The notes beneath the pieces were generated by a model. It worked only from the letters and a program-made list of their open reading frames with translations. It had not been told where the DNA came from and ran no database searches. This document shows, in pieces, positions 25,246-33,371 of a stretch of DNA of 64,000 bases (position 1 is its first letter; the number at the start of each line of letters is the position of its first letter). The DNA comes from Rhodospirillales bacterium. Its GTDB lineage: Bacteria; Pseudomonadota; Alphaproteobacteria; Rhodospirillales; WMHbin7. The translations under genes and the position numbers were made by a program. Location: contig JACRPC010000042.1 of NCBI GenBank assembly GCA_016214125.1, positions 87,733 through 151,732 of the forward strand, read 5' to 3'.

Positions 25246-26355
25246 ATGATTCGCTATTGCAAGACTTGCCTTATGCCCAATACGCGCCCGCGCATCGTTT
25301 TCTGCGAGGCGGGGATCTGCAACGCTTGCCGGAACGCCGAGGCGCGCCAGAAAATCGACTGGGCTGCCCGGCGGCAGGAGTTTCTTGAACTCGTCGCAGA
25401 GCACCGCAAGCCGGGGGCGCTCTATGACTGCGTCATTCCCTGGAGCGGCGGGAAGGATTCGTCCTACATCGCCCACCGGATCAAGTTCGAGTTCGGCCTT
25501 AACCCGCTTCTCGTTACCTTCGCTCCTCTCATGCCGACCGACATTGGCATGAACAATCGCCGGGCGCTGCTGGAGCTTGGCTTTGACCATGTCTATGTCA
25601 CGCCGAGTCCGAAGATCGGCCGCCATCTTGCCCAGCGCTTTTTCATCGAGCGCGGCAATCCGAAAGTGGGCTGGGATGCTGGCATCAACGCGGTCCCCGT
25701 GCAAGTGGCGGCGAATTACGATATACCGCTGATCTTCTACGCCGAACATGGCGAGTCGGAGTATGGCGGGCGCGTGCTCAAGCCGGATATGCTGAAATTC
25801 CGCGACTTCACTGAGGTCTTGGAACATCAAATCGGCGACGATCCCCGCAACTGGCTGGACGAGACGGTCACCGAGCGCGATCTGGCACCCTATCTCTATC
25901 CGCCGGCGGAGAAGCTTGAACGGGCGGACGTGAAGGCGCTTTATTTCGCTTACTTCTTCCCCTGGGACGTCACTGAAAACTACCACTATATCAAGCAGAA
26001 GATCCCGTTCCAGCTGGCGCCCAATGGCCGCTCGGACGGCACCTTCACAGGGTATGACAGCTTGGACGATAAGATCGACAATGTTTACTACTACCTTCAG
26101 TTCATCAAATTCGGCTTTGGGCGCGCCCTTCGCGACGCCTGCCGCCAGATCTATCGCGGCCGCCTGTCGCGTGAGGATGCCCTCAAGCACGTCCACAATT
26201 ATGACGATGAGTTTCCGCACACCTACTTTAACGACGTTATCGACTATCTCGGCATGAACCGGGAGAAGTTCGACGCCGTCATTGACATGCACCGCAACGA
26301 AGAGATTTGGGGAAAATCGGGAAATGGCTGGGTCCTCCGTCATCCACCCGTTTAG
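25246..26355 (+). CDS. N-acetyl sugar amidotransferase, WbpG/PseA/LegX family (copy B, orphan)
   Basis: The 369-residue protein starts MIRYCKTC at ATG 25246. Zinc-knuckle-like CKTC...CNAC pairs precede the PP-loop SGGKDS at residues 67-72, and YDSLDDKIDNVYYY aligns with the other two copies. It has no HisH or HisF gene beside it, so ammonia would have to come from the paralogous subunits 8-12 kb upstream, or from another source. Downstream are a formyltransferase and a second NeuB-family synthase, so its substrate may differ from those of copies A and C. Confidence 0.9.
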   Translation: MIRYCKTCLMPNTRPRIVFCEAGICNACRNAEARQKIDWAARRQEFLELVAEHRKPGALYDCVIPWSGGKDSSYIAHRIKFEFGLNPLLVTFAPLMPTDIGMNNRRALLELGFDHVYVTPSPKIGRHLAQRFFIERGNPKVGWDAGINAVPVQVAANYDIPLIFYAEHGESEYGGRVLKPDMLKFRDFTEVLEHQIGDDPRNWLDETVTERDLAPYLYPPAEKLERADVKALYFAYFFPWDVTENYHYIKQKIPFQLAPNGRSDGTFTGYDSLDDKIDNVYYYLQFIKFGFGRALRDACRQIYRGRLSREDALKHVHNYDDEFPHTYFNDVIDYLGMNREKFDAVIDMHRNEEIWGKSGNGWVLRHPPV

Positions 26356-26412
26356 GCCGCATGCGCGAGATGATGTTCTTCCGTCATTCAGGACCAAGGT
26401 GAGTTGCCCTCC

Positions 26413-27348
26413 ATGCGCATAATTTTCTTCGGCAAGGCGGATCGCGGGGCTTCTTGTCTAAGGGCCTTCATGGGATCAGGCATTGCGGTCGATGCGGTTG
26501 CGGTACAGGGCGGAGCCGACCCCTGCGCCGCCATCGCCCGCCAGCACGGCATCGACCTGCTTGAAATCGACGACCCGAACGCCCCGGCTACGCTTGAAGC
26601 GTTAAGGGCACGCAAGCCAGACCTCTTCGTTCTGGCCGGTTACGGCAAAATCCTGAAGCCTGAGATTATTGCCGTTCCCAGCCGGATGACGATCAACCTG
26701 CATGCGGGTAAACTTCCCGAGTGCCGCGGCTCGTCTCCCCTTAACTGGGCTTTGATCCATGGCTGGCCTGAATTCTCTCTATCGGTTATTGCCGTCGATG
26801 CGGGTGTCGACAGCGGCGATATCCTGCTCTCGCGCAGCTTTCCTATTGCCCCCCGAGCCACGATCTGCGACCTTCACGCCACCGCGAACCAGCAATTTCC
26901 CGAGATGCTGGTCGAGGTCGTTAGGAGACTCATGGGTGGTTCGCTTGTCCGCACGCCTCAGGACAAGGCCAGGTCCGCCTATTACCCCCTCCGGTTTTCT
27001 GAGGACGGCGCCATACTCTGGGACATGCTGACCGCCGAGCAGATCGACCGCCGCGTCCGCGCCCTCACGGCTCCCTACCCATGCGCCTTCACCCTTTTCA
27101 AGGGCCGCCGGGTGAAGCTGCTGGCGGCAGAACCCTCGGAGAGGCCGTTTTACGGCGAGCCTGGACGCATCTACCGGATCGCACCGCAGGGTCTGCTCGT
27201 CTGCGCCTCCGACAAATCCCTTTGGATCACCGAGGCGGTTTTCGAGGATGATGGAACTCCGTTGAGGGGGACTGTGAAGAGATATGAGTGTCTTGCCACG
27301 GTGCGTGAGGCGGCTCTTCGCTTGTTGCAAGGTTCGGCCGCACCATGA
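26413..27348 (+). CDS. Sugar N-formyltransferase-like protein (methionyl-tRNA formyltransferase fold)
   Basis: A 311-residue formyltransferase. The catalytic triad of the family is visible as N95 and H97 (INLHAGKLPE) and D133 (DAGVDSGDIL), with the substrate-loop RGSSPLNWAL. The C-terminal part (about 205-285) looks like the OB-type C-domain of Fmt. ATG 26413 is preferred, with AAGGTGAG about nine bases upstream. N10-formyl-THF-dependent enzymes in glycan clusters (VioF, ArnA-N, WlaRD types) formylate amino sugars, so an NDP-amino sugar is the likely substrate. It overlaps the next gene by ATGA. Confidence 0.87.
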   Translation: MRIIFFGKADRGASCLRAFMGSGIAVDAVAVQGGADPCAAIARQHGIDLLEIDDPNAPATLEALRARKPDLFVLAGYGKILKPEIIAVPSRMTINLHAGKLPECRGSSPLNWALIHGWPEFSLSVIAVDAGVDSGDILLSRSFPIAPRATICDLHATANQQFPEMLVEVVRRLMGGSLVRTPQDKARSAYYPLRFSEDGAILWDMLTAEQIDRRVRALTAPYPCAFTLFKGRRVKLLAAEPSERPFYGEPGRIYRIAPQGLLVCASDKSLWITEAVFEDDGTPLRGTVKRYECLATVREAALRLLQGSAAP

Positions 27349-28361
27349 AGATCGCAAATTTTGACGTCTCCCGCCGCGTCCTGATCATTGCCGAGATCGG
27401 CAATAATCATGAGGGCGACTTCGCCCTGGCCCTGAACATGATCGACCGCGCCGTGGAAGCAGGGGCCGACGCCGTCAAGTTTCAGATGATCCGCCCCGAG
27501 CAGCTGGTTCGAAGGTCGGATGGCGAAAGATTGGCGCGACTGCGCTCATTCGCCTTTTCCCAGGAACAGTTCGCGTGCTTGGCCCAGCACACCCTGTCGC
27601 GGGGCGCGATATTTCTGTGTACGCCTTTCGATATTGGGGCCGTCGAATTTCTTGCGCCGCTCGTTCCCGCGATCAAGATCGCCTCGGGCGATAACACGCA
27701 CCTTCCTCTTCTTGCGGCGGCTGCCCGCACCGGCAAGCCGCTTCTGATCTCCACCGGAACGGCCAGTCATGACGAAGTTTGGCTGGCCGTGAGCCATGTC
27801 CGAGAGATTTGGAACGGCCGTGGCGAGGCCTCTCCGGGATTGGCGCTGTTGCATTGCGTGTCCAGCTACCCCACCCCGCCTGAACAGGCTGGGCTGGCCA
27901 CCATCCGCCGCCTTGCCGCCTTGCCGGACGTCGTCGCGGGCTATTCCGATCACACGCTGGGCATTGAAGCTGCCGTTCTTGCCGTCGCCGCCGGGGCGCG
28001 CATCATCGAAAAGCACGTCACGTTGGACAAAAGCCAATCGGATTTTCGCGATCACCAGCTCTCCGCCGACCCGGCGGAGATGGCCGAAATGGTCCGCCGC
28101 ATACGGGCTTGCGAAGCGATGCTGGGCGCTGAGGATCAGGAGCTTCAAGCTTGCGAAGAGGCCAATATTGCCGCTTTGCGCCGCTCGGTTGCCGTGGCCG
28201 CCGATCTTCCATCTGGCTCCATTCTTTCCCTGGAGTCCCTCTCCTGGGTCCGGCCGGCTGGCGGGATCGCGCCGGGAAGCGAACATCTGGTGATCGGCAA
28301 GAGGTTGCGGCGCGCCTATACGGCCGGCGAGCAGATCGACCCTGCCGATCTTATTTCGTGA
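27345..28361 (+). CDS. NeuB-family nonulosonate synthase (copy 2)
   Basis: A 338-residue NeuB/PseI/LegI-family protein: LIIAEIGNNHEGD, DAVKFQ, KIASGDN, CVSSYPTPP, GYSDHT and EKHVTLD, with a C-terminal SAF domain (LPSGSILSLESLSWVRP). It differs clearly from copy 1 at 3216 and keeps the more usual EIGNNHEGD and AVKFQ motifs. It condenses PEP with a 6-carbon sugar. Overlaps by ATGA and GTGA tie it to the formyltransferase and the Gfo/Idh gene. The product may be a second nonulosonic acid built from an amino sugar supplied by the following aminotransferase. Confidence 0.92.
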   Translation: MKIANFDVSRRVLIIAEIGNNHEGDFALALNMIDRAVEAGADAVKFQMIRPEQLVRRSDGERLARLRSFAFSQEQFACLAQHTLSRGAIFLCTPFDIGAVEFLAPLVPAIKIASGDNTHLPLLAAAARTGKPLLISTGTASHDEVWLAVSHVREIWNGRGEASPGLALLHCVSSYPTPPEQAGLATIRRLAALPDVVAGYSDHTLGIEAAVLAVAAGARIIEKHVTLDKSQSDFRDHQLSADPAEMAEMVRRIRACEAMLGAEDQELQACEEANIAALRRSVAVAADLPSGSILSLESLSWVRPAGGIAPGSEHLVIGKRLRRAYTAGEQIDPADLIS

Positions 28362-29371
28362 GCCAGGACGTGAAGCGGATTCGGGCGGGAATCATCGGGC
28401 TGGGAGTCGGCGAGCGGCACCTTGTCGGCTACGCCCAGACGCCTGGAGTCGAAGTGCGCGCGATATGCGATATCGACCCGGTTCGTCTGGCTGAAGTCGG
28501 CGACCGTCATGGCATCGCCGAGCGGTACCAGGATTTCCGTGCCGTCACCGAGCACCCGGAGATCGACGCCGTGTCGATCTGCAGCCACGACGACGCTCAT
28601 GCGGAGCAGTGCATCTCCGCCTTCCGCCATGGCAAGCATGTGATGGTCGAGAAGCCTGTCGTCCTTCATCGGCACGAAGGCGAGGCTGTCTTGCGCGCCC
28701 AGCAGGAGAGCGGGCGCCTGATCACATCCAATCTAATCCTCCGCCGCAGTCCTCGCTTCGAGGAGCTGAAGAGGCGGATCGACTCCAACGAATTCGGCGA
28801 TATCTTCTGCATCGAAGGCGATTACGTTCATGATATCCTTTGGAAGCTAACCGAAGGCTGGCGCGGCAAGATGGCCCACTATTGCGTCGTCTATGGCGGC
28901 GGTATCCATCTGATTGACCTGATGCGCTGGCTGAAGGGGCGTGAAATCACGCAGGTTAGCGCCATGGGGGCCAATATGAGAAGCCGGGGAAGCGCCTTCC
29001 GGTTCGACGATACGGTTCTGTCTCTTATGAAGTTCGACGACGGAGCGATCGGAAAGTGCCTGACTACCTTTGGACCCAGGCGGACGAAATTTCATGCGCT
29101 TAACGTCTATGGAACGCGCAAGACCTTTGTCAACGATCTGCCGCACGCCAAACTGTTCAACGGCGACGAATCAAATGACGAATCGCTCATCACCACGCCC
29201 TATCCTGGCATGGAGAAGGGCGATCTCATCCCAGACTTCATCCAGGCAATTCGCGATGGCCGGGAGGCCCGCGTGAGTTCTCGCGACGTGTTTCGCGTCA
29301 TGGATGTCTGTTTGGCCATCCAAGATGCCCTCGCCAAGGGCTCGACCGTCGACGTTACCTATTCCATTTAA
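28358..29371 (+). CDS. Gfo/Idh/MocA-family NAD(P)-dependent sugar oxidoreductase
   Basis: A 337-residue protein with the N-terminal Rossmann motif GIIGLGVGERH, AICDID, the family EKP motif (VMVEKPVVL) and the C-terminal YGGGIHLIDLMRW typical of Gfo/Idh. GTG 28358 overlaps the NeuB-2 stop (GTGA). Together with the aminotransferase next to it, it recalls WbpB-WbpE, which oxidise and then aminate C3 of a UDP-HexNAc uronate; alternatively it supplies a keto sugar for the second nonulosonate. No UDP-sugar 6-dehydrogenase is visible in the window. Confidence 0.88.
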   Translation: MSQDVKRIRAGIIGLGVGERHLVGYAQTPGVEVRAICDIDPVRLAEVGDRHGIAERYQDFRAVTEHPEIDAVSICSHDDAHAEQCISAFRHGKHVMVEKPVVLHRHEGEAVLRAQQESGRLITSNLILRRSPRFEELKRRIDSNEFGDIFCIEGDYVHDILWKLTEGWRGKMAHYCVVYGGGIHLIDLMRWLKGREITQVSAMGANMRSRGSAFRFDDTVLSLMKFDDGAIGKCLTTFGPRRTKFHALNVYGTRKTFVNDLPHAKLFNGDESNDESLITTPYPGMEKGDLIPDFIQAIRDGREARVSSRDVFRVMDVCLAIQDALAKGSTVDVTYSI

Positions 29372-29388
29372 TCAGCAAGTGGTAAGGC

Positions 29389-30546
29389 ATGTCCGATAAC
29401 GCGATCCCTTTCGGCAAGCCCATGCTCGACCAGAGCGAGATCGATGCGGTCGTTCAGGTGCTGTCGGGAACAACCCTGGTTCATGGGCCGGTAACGCACG
29501 ATTTCGAGAAGGCCTTTGCGGAGCGCATTGGCTGCCGCCACGCAATTGCCGTCTCCTCCTGCACGGCCGGCTTGCATTTGTCGCTGTTCGTCAAGGGCAT
29601 CGGGCCGGGCGACGAAGTGATTGTACCGGCGATGACACACACCGCAACGGCGCACGCCGTCGAATATTGTGGCGCCAAGCCCGTCTTTGTCGATGTCTCC
29701 GCGGAGACAGGGAATATCGACATTGCCGCAATGACGTCCGCGCTGGGCGACAAGACAGCCGCTCTGATGGCGGTTCATTATCTTGGCCTTCCCTGCGACA
29801 TGAGCGCCATCGCCGCCGCTCTCAAGCCAACGCGGGCTTTTTTGGTCGAAGATTGCGCGCTGTCGATCGACGCCACTTTCGGTGGCGCCAAAACCGGCAC
29901 CTTCGGCCTGAGCGGCTGCTTCTCGTTTTATCCCGTCAAGCACATGACCACCATCGAGGGCGGCATGGTGACCACCAATGACGACGATCTGGCGGCGATG
30001 ATCGCGCAGCGCAAGGCCTTCGGCTATGACCGCATGGTTGGCGAGAGAAAGCGGCCCGGGATTTATGACGTTGTGGCTCTTGGCTATAACTATCGCATGA
30101 ACGAAGTCGAGGCGGCGGTAGGCCTGACCCAGCTCAGAAAGTTGGACGAGTTTCAGGCCGCTCGCGCCCGCAACGATGCGGCGCTTCGCCAAGAACTGGC
30201 CGGCATCGAGGAAATCACCATCTTCCCCGCCCACTTGGGTAGGGCACGCTCCTCCCATTACTGCCTCAACGCCGTCCTGCCCAAGGATGGCAGCATTTTC
30301 CGGGACACCGTGATGCAACACCTGTCCCGGCAGGGCATCGGCTCCAGCGTTCATTATCCTGGACCGTTGCCCTTGATGTCCTATTATCGGGACAGGTATG
30401 GTTACCGCGCCGGTCAGTTTCCGGTGGCCGAGTGGCTAGCTGAGCAGACGATCTCGCTGCCGGTCGGCCCGCACCTGACGGAACAAGACGCACGACGCGT
30501 CGGCAGGGCTTTCAAGGAAGCTATCCACATGGCGAGCCGCGAATAA
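29389..30546 (+). CDS. DegT/DnrJ/EryC1 PLP-dependent sugar aminotransferase (copy 1)
   Basis: A 385-residue PLP enzyme. The internal aldimine Lys is K184 in FYPVKHMTTIEGGM, and D155 (VEDCAL) would contact the pyridine nitrogen. IAVSSCTAGLHLSL is the phosphate-binding start, and GYNYRMNEVEAAVG lies in the C-terminal half. Members transfer an amino group from glutamate to 3- or 4-keto nucleotide sugars. AAGG precedes the ATG. It follows the Gfo/Idh gene by 17 bases, and the pair probably forms a ketose-aminosugar step. Confidence 0.92.
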   Translation: MSDNAIPFGKPMLDQSEIDAVVQVLSGTTLVHGPVTHDFEKAFAERIGCRHAIAVSSCTAGLHLSLFVKGIGPGDEVIVPAMTHTATAHAVEYCGAKPVFVDVSAETGNIDIAAMTSALGDKTAALMAVHYLGLPCDMSAIAAALKPTRAFLVEDCALSIDATFGGAKTGTFGLSGCFSFYPVKHMTTIEGGMVTTNDDDLAAMIAQRKAFGYDRMVGERKRPGIYDVVALGYNYRMNEVEAAVGLTQLRKLDEFQAARARNDAALRQELAGIEEITIFPAHLGRARSSHYCLNAVLPKDGSIFRDTVMQHLSRQGIGSSVHYPGPLPLMSYYRDRYGYRAGQFPVAEWLAEQTISLPVGPHLTEQDARRVGRAFKEAIHMASRE

Positions 30547-30556
30547 GGGAGACGGC

Positions 30557-31639
30557 ATGAGCATGACACCCATGTCGCAGATCAAGACCCTGCTCCAGGG
30601 CGAGCGCATTCTTCTTGTCGGCGGCGCCGGCTTTATCGGGCATAATCTGGCCCTGGATCTCCGCACACTTGGCGTCGAGGTCATGGTTGCCGACAACTTG
30701 ATGATCAATAGCCTGATCGATGTGCTCTACAGCACCAAGATCTCGCCGGTTCAGCGGGCGCTCTATCTGAACTTCCTGATTGATCGCTTCGATCTGATGC
30801 GCGAGGCGAATGTTGAATTCCGCAACGTCGACGCCCGGTCGATGGTGGACCTCGGCCGCGCGTTCGACGAATTCCAGCCGACCAAGGTTGTGCATCTCTC
30901 GGCTATCGCCAGCGCCGTCGATGCCGGCAAGGACCCTGGCCTGTGTTTCGATCTTCAGCTGAACACTTTACGCAACATTCTCGAGCTTTGCCGCCCAGCC
31001 GCCAGCAAGGTCAATCAAGTGATGGAGCTAAGCTCCAGCACGGTCTATGGCGATTTCGAAGGCGACAGCGTCGATGAGAACACGCGCCCCCGGCCGCACG
31101 GCATCTATTCCAACACCAAATACATGGGCGAGCGGCTGATCCGGACCTACGCCCATCAACACAATCTGGGCATCACGATCATCCGCCCCTCGGCTCTCTA
31201 TGGCGAGCGTTGCGTAAGCCGCCGTGTCAGCCAAGTGTTCATCGAGAATGCGCTTTCGGGCAAGCCGCTTCTGCTTGAGGGCGGGGGCGACGGCAAACTG
31301 GATTTCACCTACATCAAGGACCTGATCAACGGCATGATCCGCACGCTGGCCTATTACAAAGAACGCGGCTCGACGCAAACCTTCAACATCACCTTCGGCA
31401 ATGCGCGCTCCATCGCGGAACTGGCGGGGGTCATTCGCCAGGTCGTGCCTGACGCCATCCTTGAGGAGAGGCCGCGCGCCCTCGACAAGCCCATACGGGG
31501 AACCTTGTCGATCGAGCGGGCCAGCCGGGAAATCGGCTTCAAGCCCGAATGGCCGCTGGAGACCGGCTACCTGCAATATTGCCAGTGGTACAAGCGGGAA
31601 TGGGAGCGCGCCGAGCGCATGGCCGCCCGAGGCCTTTAG
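30557..31639 (+). CDS. NAD-dependent epimerase/dehydratase (extended SDR)
   Basis: A 360-residue extended short-chain dehydrogenase with the glycine-rich VGGAGFIGHNL, catalytic ELSSSTVYG and YSNTK (YxxxK), and RPSALYGERC. The family includes NDP-sugar 4-epimerases and 4,6-dehydratases; nothing visible fixes which. It lies 10 bases after the aminotransferase with GGGAGAC ahead of the ATG. In this module it may make the keto sugar used by the aminotransferase or epimerise its product. Confidence 0.87.
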   Translation: MSMTPMSQIKTLLQGERILLVGGAGFIGHNLALDLRTLGVEVMVADNLMINSLIDVLYSTKISPVQRALYLNFLIDRFDLMREANVEFRNVDARSMVDLGRAFDEFQPTKVVHLSAIASAVDAGKDPGLCFDLQLNTLRNILELCRPAASKVNQVMELSSSTVYGDFEGDSVDENTRPRPHGIYSNTKYMGERLIRTYAHQHNLGITIIRPSALYGERCVSRRVSQVFIENALSGKPLLLEGGGDGKLDFTYIKDLINGMIRTLAYYKERGSTQTFNITFGNARSIAELAGVIRQVVPDAILEERPRALDKPIRGTLSIERASREIGFKPEWPLETGYLQYCQWYKREWERAERMAARGL

Positions 31640-31646
31640 CCCGAGA

Positions 31647-32360
31647 ATGACCCTCGCCCCCAGGACTGGCGCGGTCATTTTCGCACGGCTGGATTCGCGC
31701 CGCTTGCCTGAGAAGGCGCTGCGGGAGGTGGCGGGAAGGCCTCTGCTTGGGCGCGTCATCGACCGCGTTCGTCAGATTCGCAACATCGGGCGTGTCATTC
31801 TTGCGACCTCAGATAGAGCGGTCGACGATCGGCTTCAGTCTTTCGCTAGCAAGGAGGGTGTTGAGGTCTTTCGCGGCGACGCCGACAGCACCTTGAACCG
31901 CGCGGTGGCTTGTGCGAGACGCTTTTCTTTGGACGTCATTCTGCGCGTTTGCGGCGATAGCCCGTTCTTGCTGCCGGAGGTCGCCGAGGAGCTGATCCGG
32001 GTGGTGGAAGAGAAGAACTTCGATCTGGCGACGAATGTTTCGCCAAGAACCTTTCCCGTTGGGATGAGCGCCGAAGCGATCCGCACGCAAGCGCTGGAAA
32101 TTGCGCAGGAGAGCGCCGACAGCGCCGAGTGTCATGAGCATTGCACGCGCTACTTCTATCTGCACCCCGGCCGCTTCAACATCTACTCCCTAACCCGCGG
32201 AACGAACCTGTCGTCCATGAACTTCGCCGTTGACACGCCGGCAGACCTAGAGCGCGCATCGCAACTTTGCCAGCTTCTGGGCAACCGGGTGGACGTGGCC
32301 GGATTGCCGGAAATTCTTGCGACGGCCGCGAGGCTCGACGGCGCGAAAGCGGATTCATGA
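31647..32360 (+). CDS. SpsF-type / acylneuraminate cytidylyltransferase (copy 2)
   Basis: A 237-residue nucleotidyltransferase. AVIFARLDSRRLPEKAL matches the SpsF/CMP-KDO-synthetase-like N-terminus (usually xARxxSxRLPxKxL), followed by RVCGDSPFL and MNFAVDTPADLE. ATG 31647 is used because the upstream frame runs through the preceding gene. It probably activates the product of the second NeuB-family enzyme with CTP. It overlaps the next methyltransferase by ATGA. Confidence 0.87.
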   Translation: MTLAPRTGAVIFARLDSRRLPEKALREVAGRPLLGRVIDRVRQIRNIGRVILATSDRAVDDRLQSFASKEGVEVFRGDADSTLNRAVACARRFSLDVILRVCGDSPFLLPEVAEELIRVVEEKNFDLATNVSPRTFPVGMSAEAIRTQALEIAQESADSAECHEHCTRYFYLHPGRFNIYSLTRGTNLSSMNFAVDTPADLERASQLCQLLGNRVDVAGLPEILATAARLDGAKADS

Positions 32361-33334
32361 GCTGGGTTACGTGGCCGTGCCCGCTTTGTGGCACGAAGGA
32401 GTATGGCATTGCGCCGTTCTCCGAGAGGCGTGACGAGGGTGGGAGAGGCGCCATCGCCATTTGCAGGACGTGCGGCATGACGCCCTATGTTGGCGAAACC
32501 CCGCCGCGTTTCGAACCTTTGATGCGCCATGAGTATTACGAGAAGCAACTCTGCTCGTTCGATTGGACGCACAAGAAAAAGATATCAACCGTCGAGATGT
32601 GTTTTGACGACCTTGAACGCATCCGCCCTCTCGCAGGGGTCCGGCTGCTCGACGTCGGATGCGGGCAGGGCGTTCTGCTGGAGATCGCCAAGCGCCGGGG
32701 CGCCATTGTTCATGGCGTCGAGCCTTCGATTAGCGAATCGCAGAAGAGAAGGGACTCCGGCCTGCCTTGCTTTACCGGTTTCGTCCACGAGTTCTTTCCC
32801 GCAGAGGGAGAAACTTGGGACGTCATAATGATGAGCTGGACCTTGGATTCCATGATGGACCCGGTTGAGGGGTTGAAGGCCTGCCGCCGCTTGGTTGCGC
32901 CAGAAGGGCTGCTTGTCCTCATTATGGGGACGCTGTTCGGCACGCCGCTCTTCAAATCCGTGCCTGGAGGAACGCCCCATCCCAGCTTGGGGCCGATGGA
33001 CCACTATATGGGGGCGTCGCTCTGGCCTTCGGCAAAGCCCTACACCTTTACGCCGGTATCGCTCGAGGCCTGCTTGCGCGTTGCCGGATTTGACCTGTGC
33101 TGGTCGACCATGGAAGGCAGGCATTGTTTCATCGCCCGTCCCGCTCAACCATGTGCTTTGGCGGACGTCCGGCGTGAAGAGTTTACGAGGGTTAGAAACT
33201 GGTTCGTTTTCTGGCATTTGACCGACGTGCTTCTTCGTCCGCTGGCCTTGGCGCTTTATGCGCCTCGGATTCTGCGCTGGCGCAAGCGCCTGTGCTCCCT
33301 TGGGTCCCGCGCCAAGCGTATGTGGCAAGCTTGA
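32357..33334 (+). CDS. Class I SAM methyltransferase with zinc-ribbon N-terminus
   Basis: A 325-residue protein beginning with CPLCGTK and CRTCG pairs, then the SAM loop LLDVGCGQGVLLE near residue 98 and MSWTLDSMMDPVEGL near residue 158. It resembles the other zinc-ribbon methyltransferases in the window (13964 and 17567). ATGA overlap with the cytidylyltransferase points to methylation in the second nonulosonate/aminosugar module. The C-terminal 60 residues are Arg/Leu rich and hydrophobic. Confidence 0.85.
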   Translation: MSWVTWPCPLCGTKEYGIAPFSERRDEGGRGAIAICRTCGMTPYVGETPPRFEPLMRHEYYEKQLCSFDWTHKKKISTVEMCFDDLERIRPLAGVRLLDVGCGQGVLLEIAKRRGAIVHGVEPSISESQKRRDSGLPCFTGFVHEFFPAEGETWDVIMMSWTLDSMMDPVEGLKACRRLVAPEGLLVLIMGTLFGTPLFKSVPGGTPHPSLGPMDHYMGASLWPSAKPYTFTPVSLEACLRVAGFDLCWSTMEGRHCFIARPAQPCALADVRREEFTRVRNWFVFWHLTDVLLRPLALALYAPRILRWRKRLCSLGSRAKRMWQA

Positions 33335-33371
33335 CGCATGTCCTTACGCCAGCTTTGGCAAAATTGGCACC

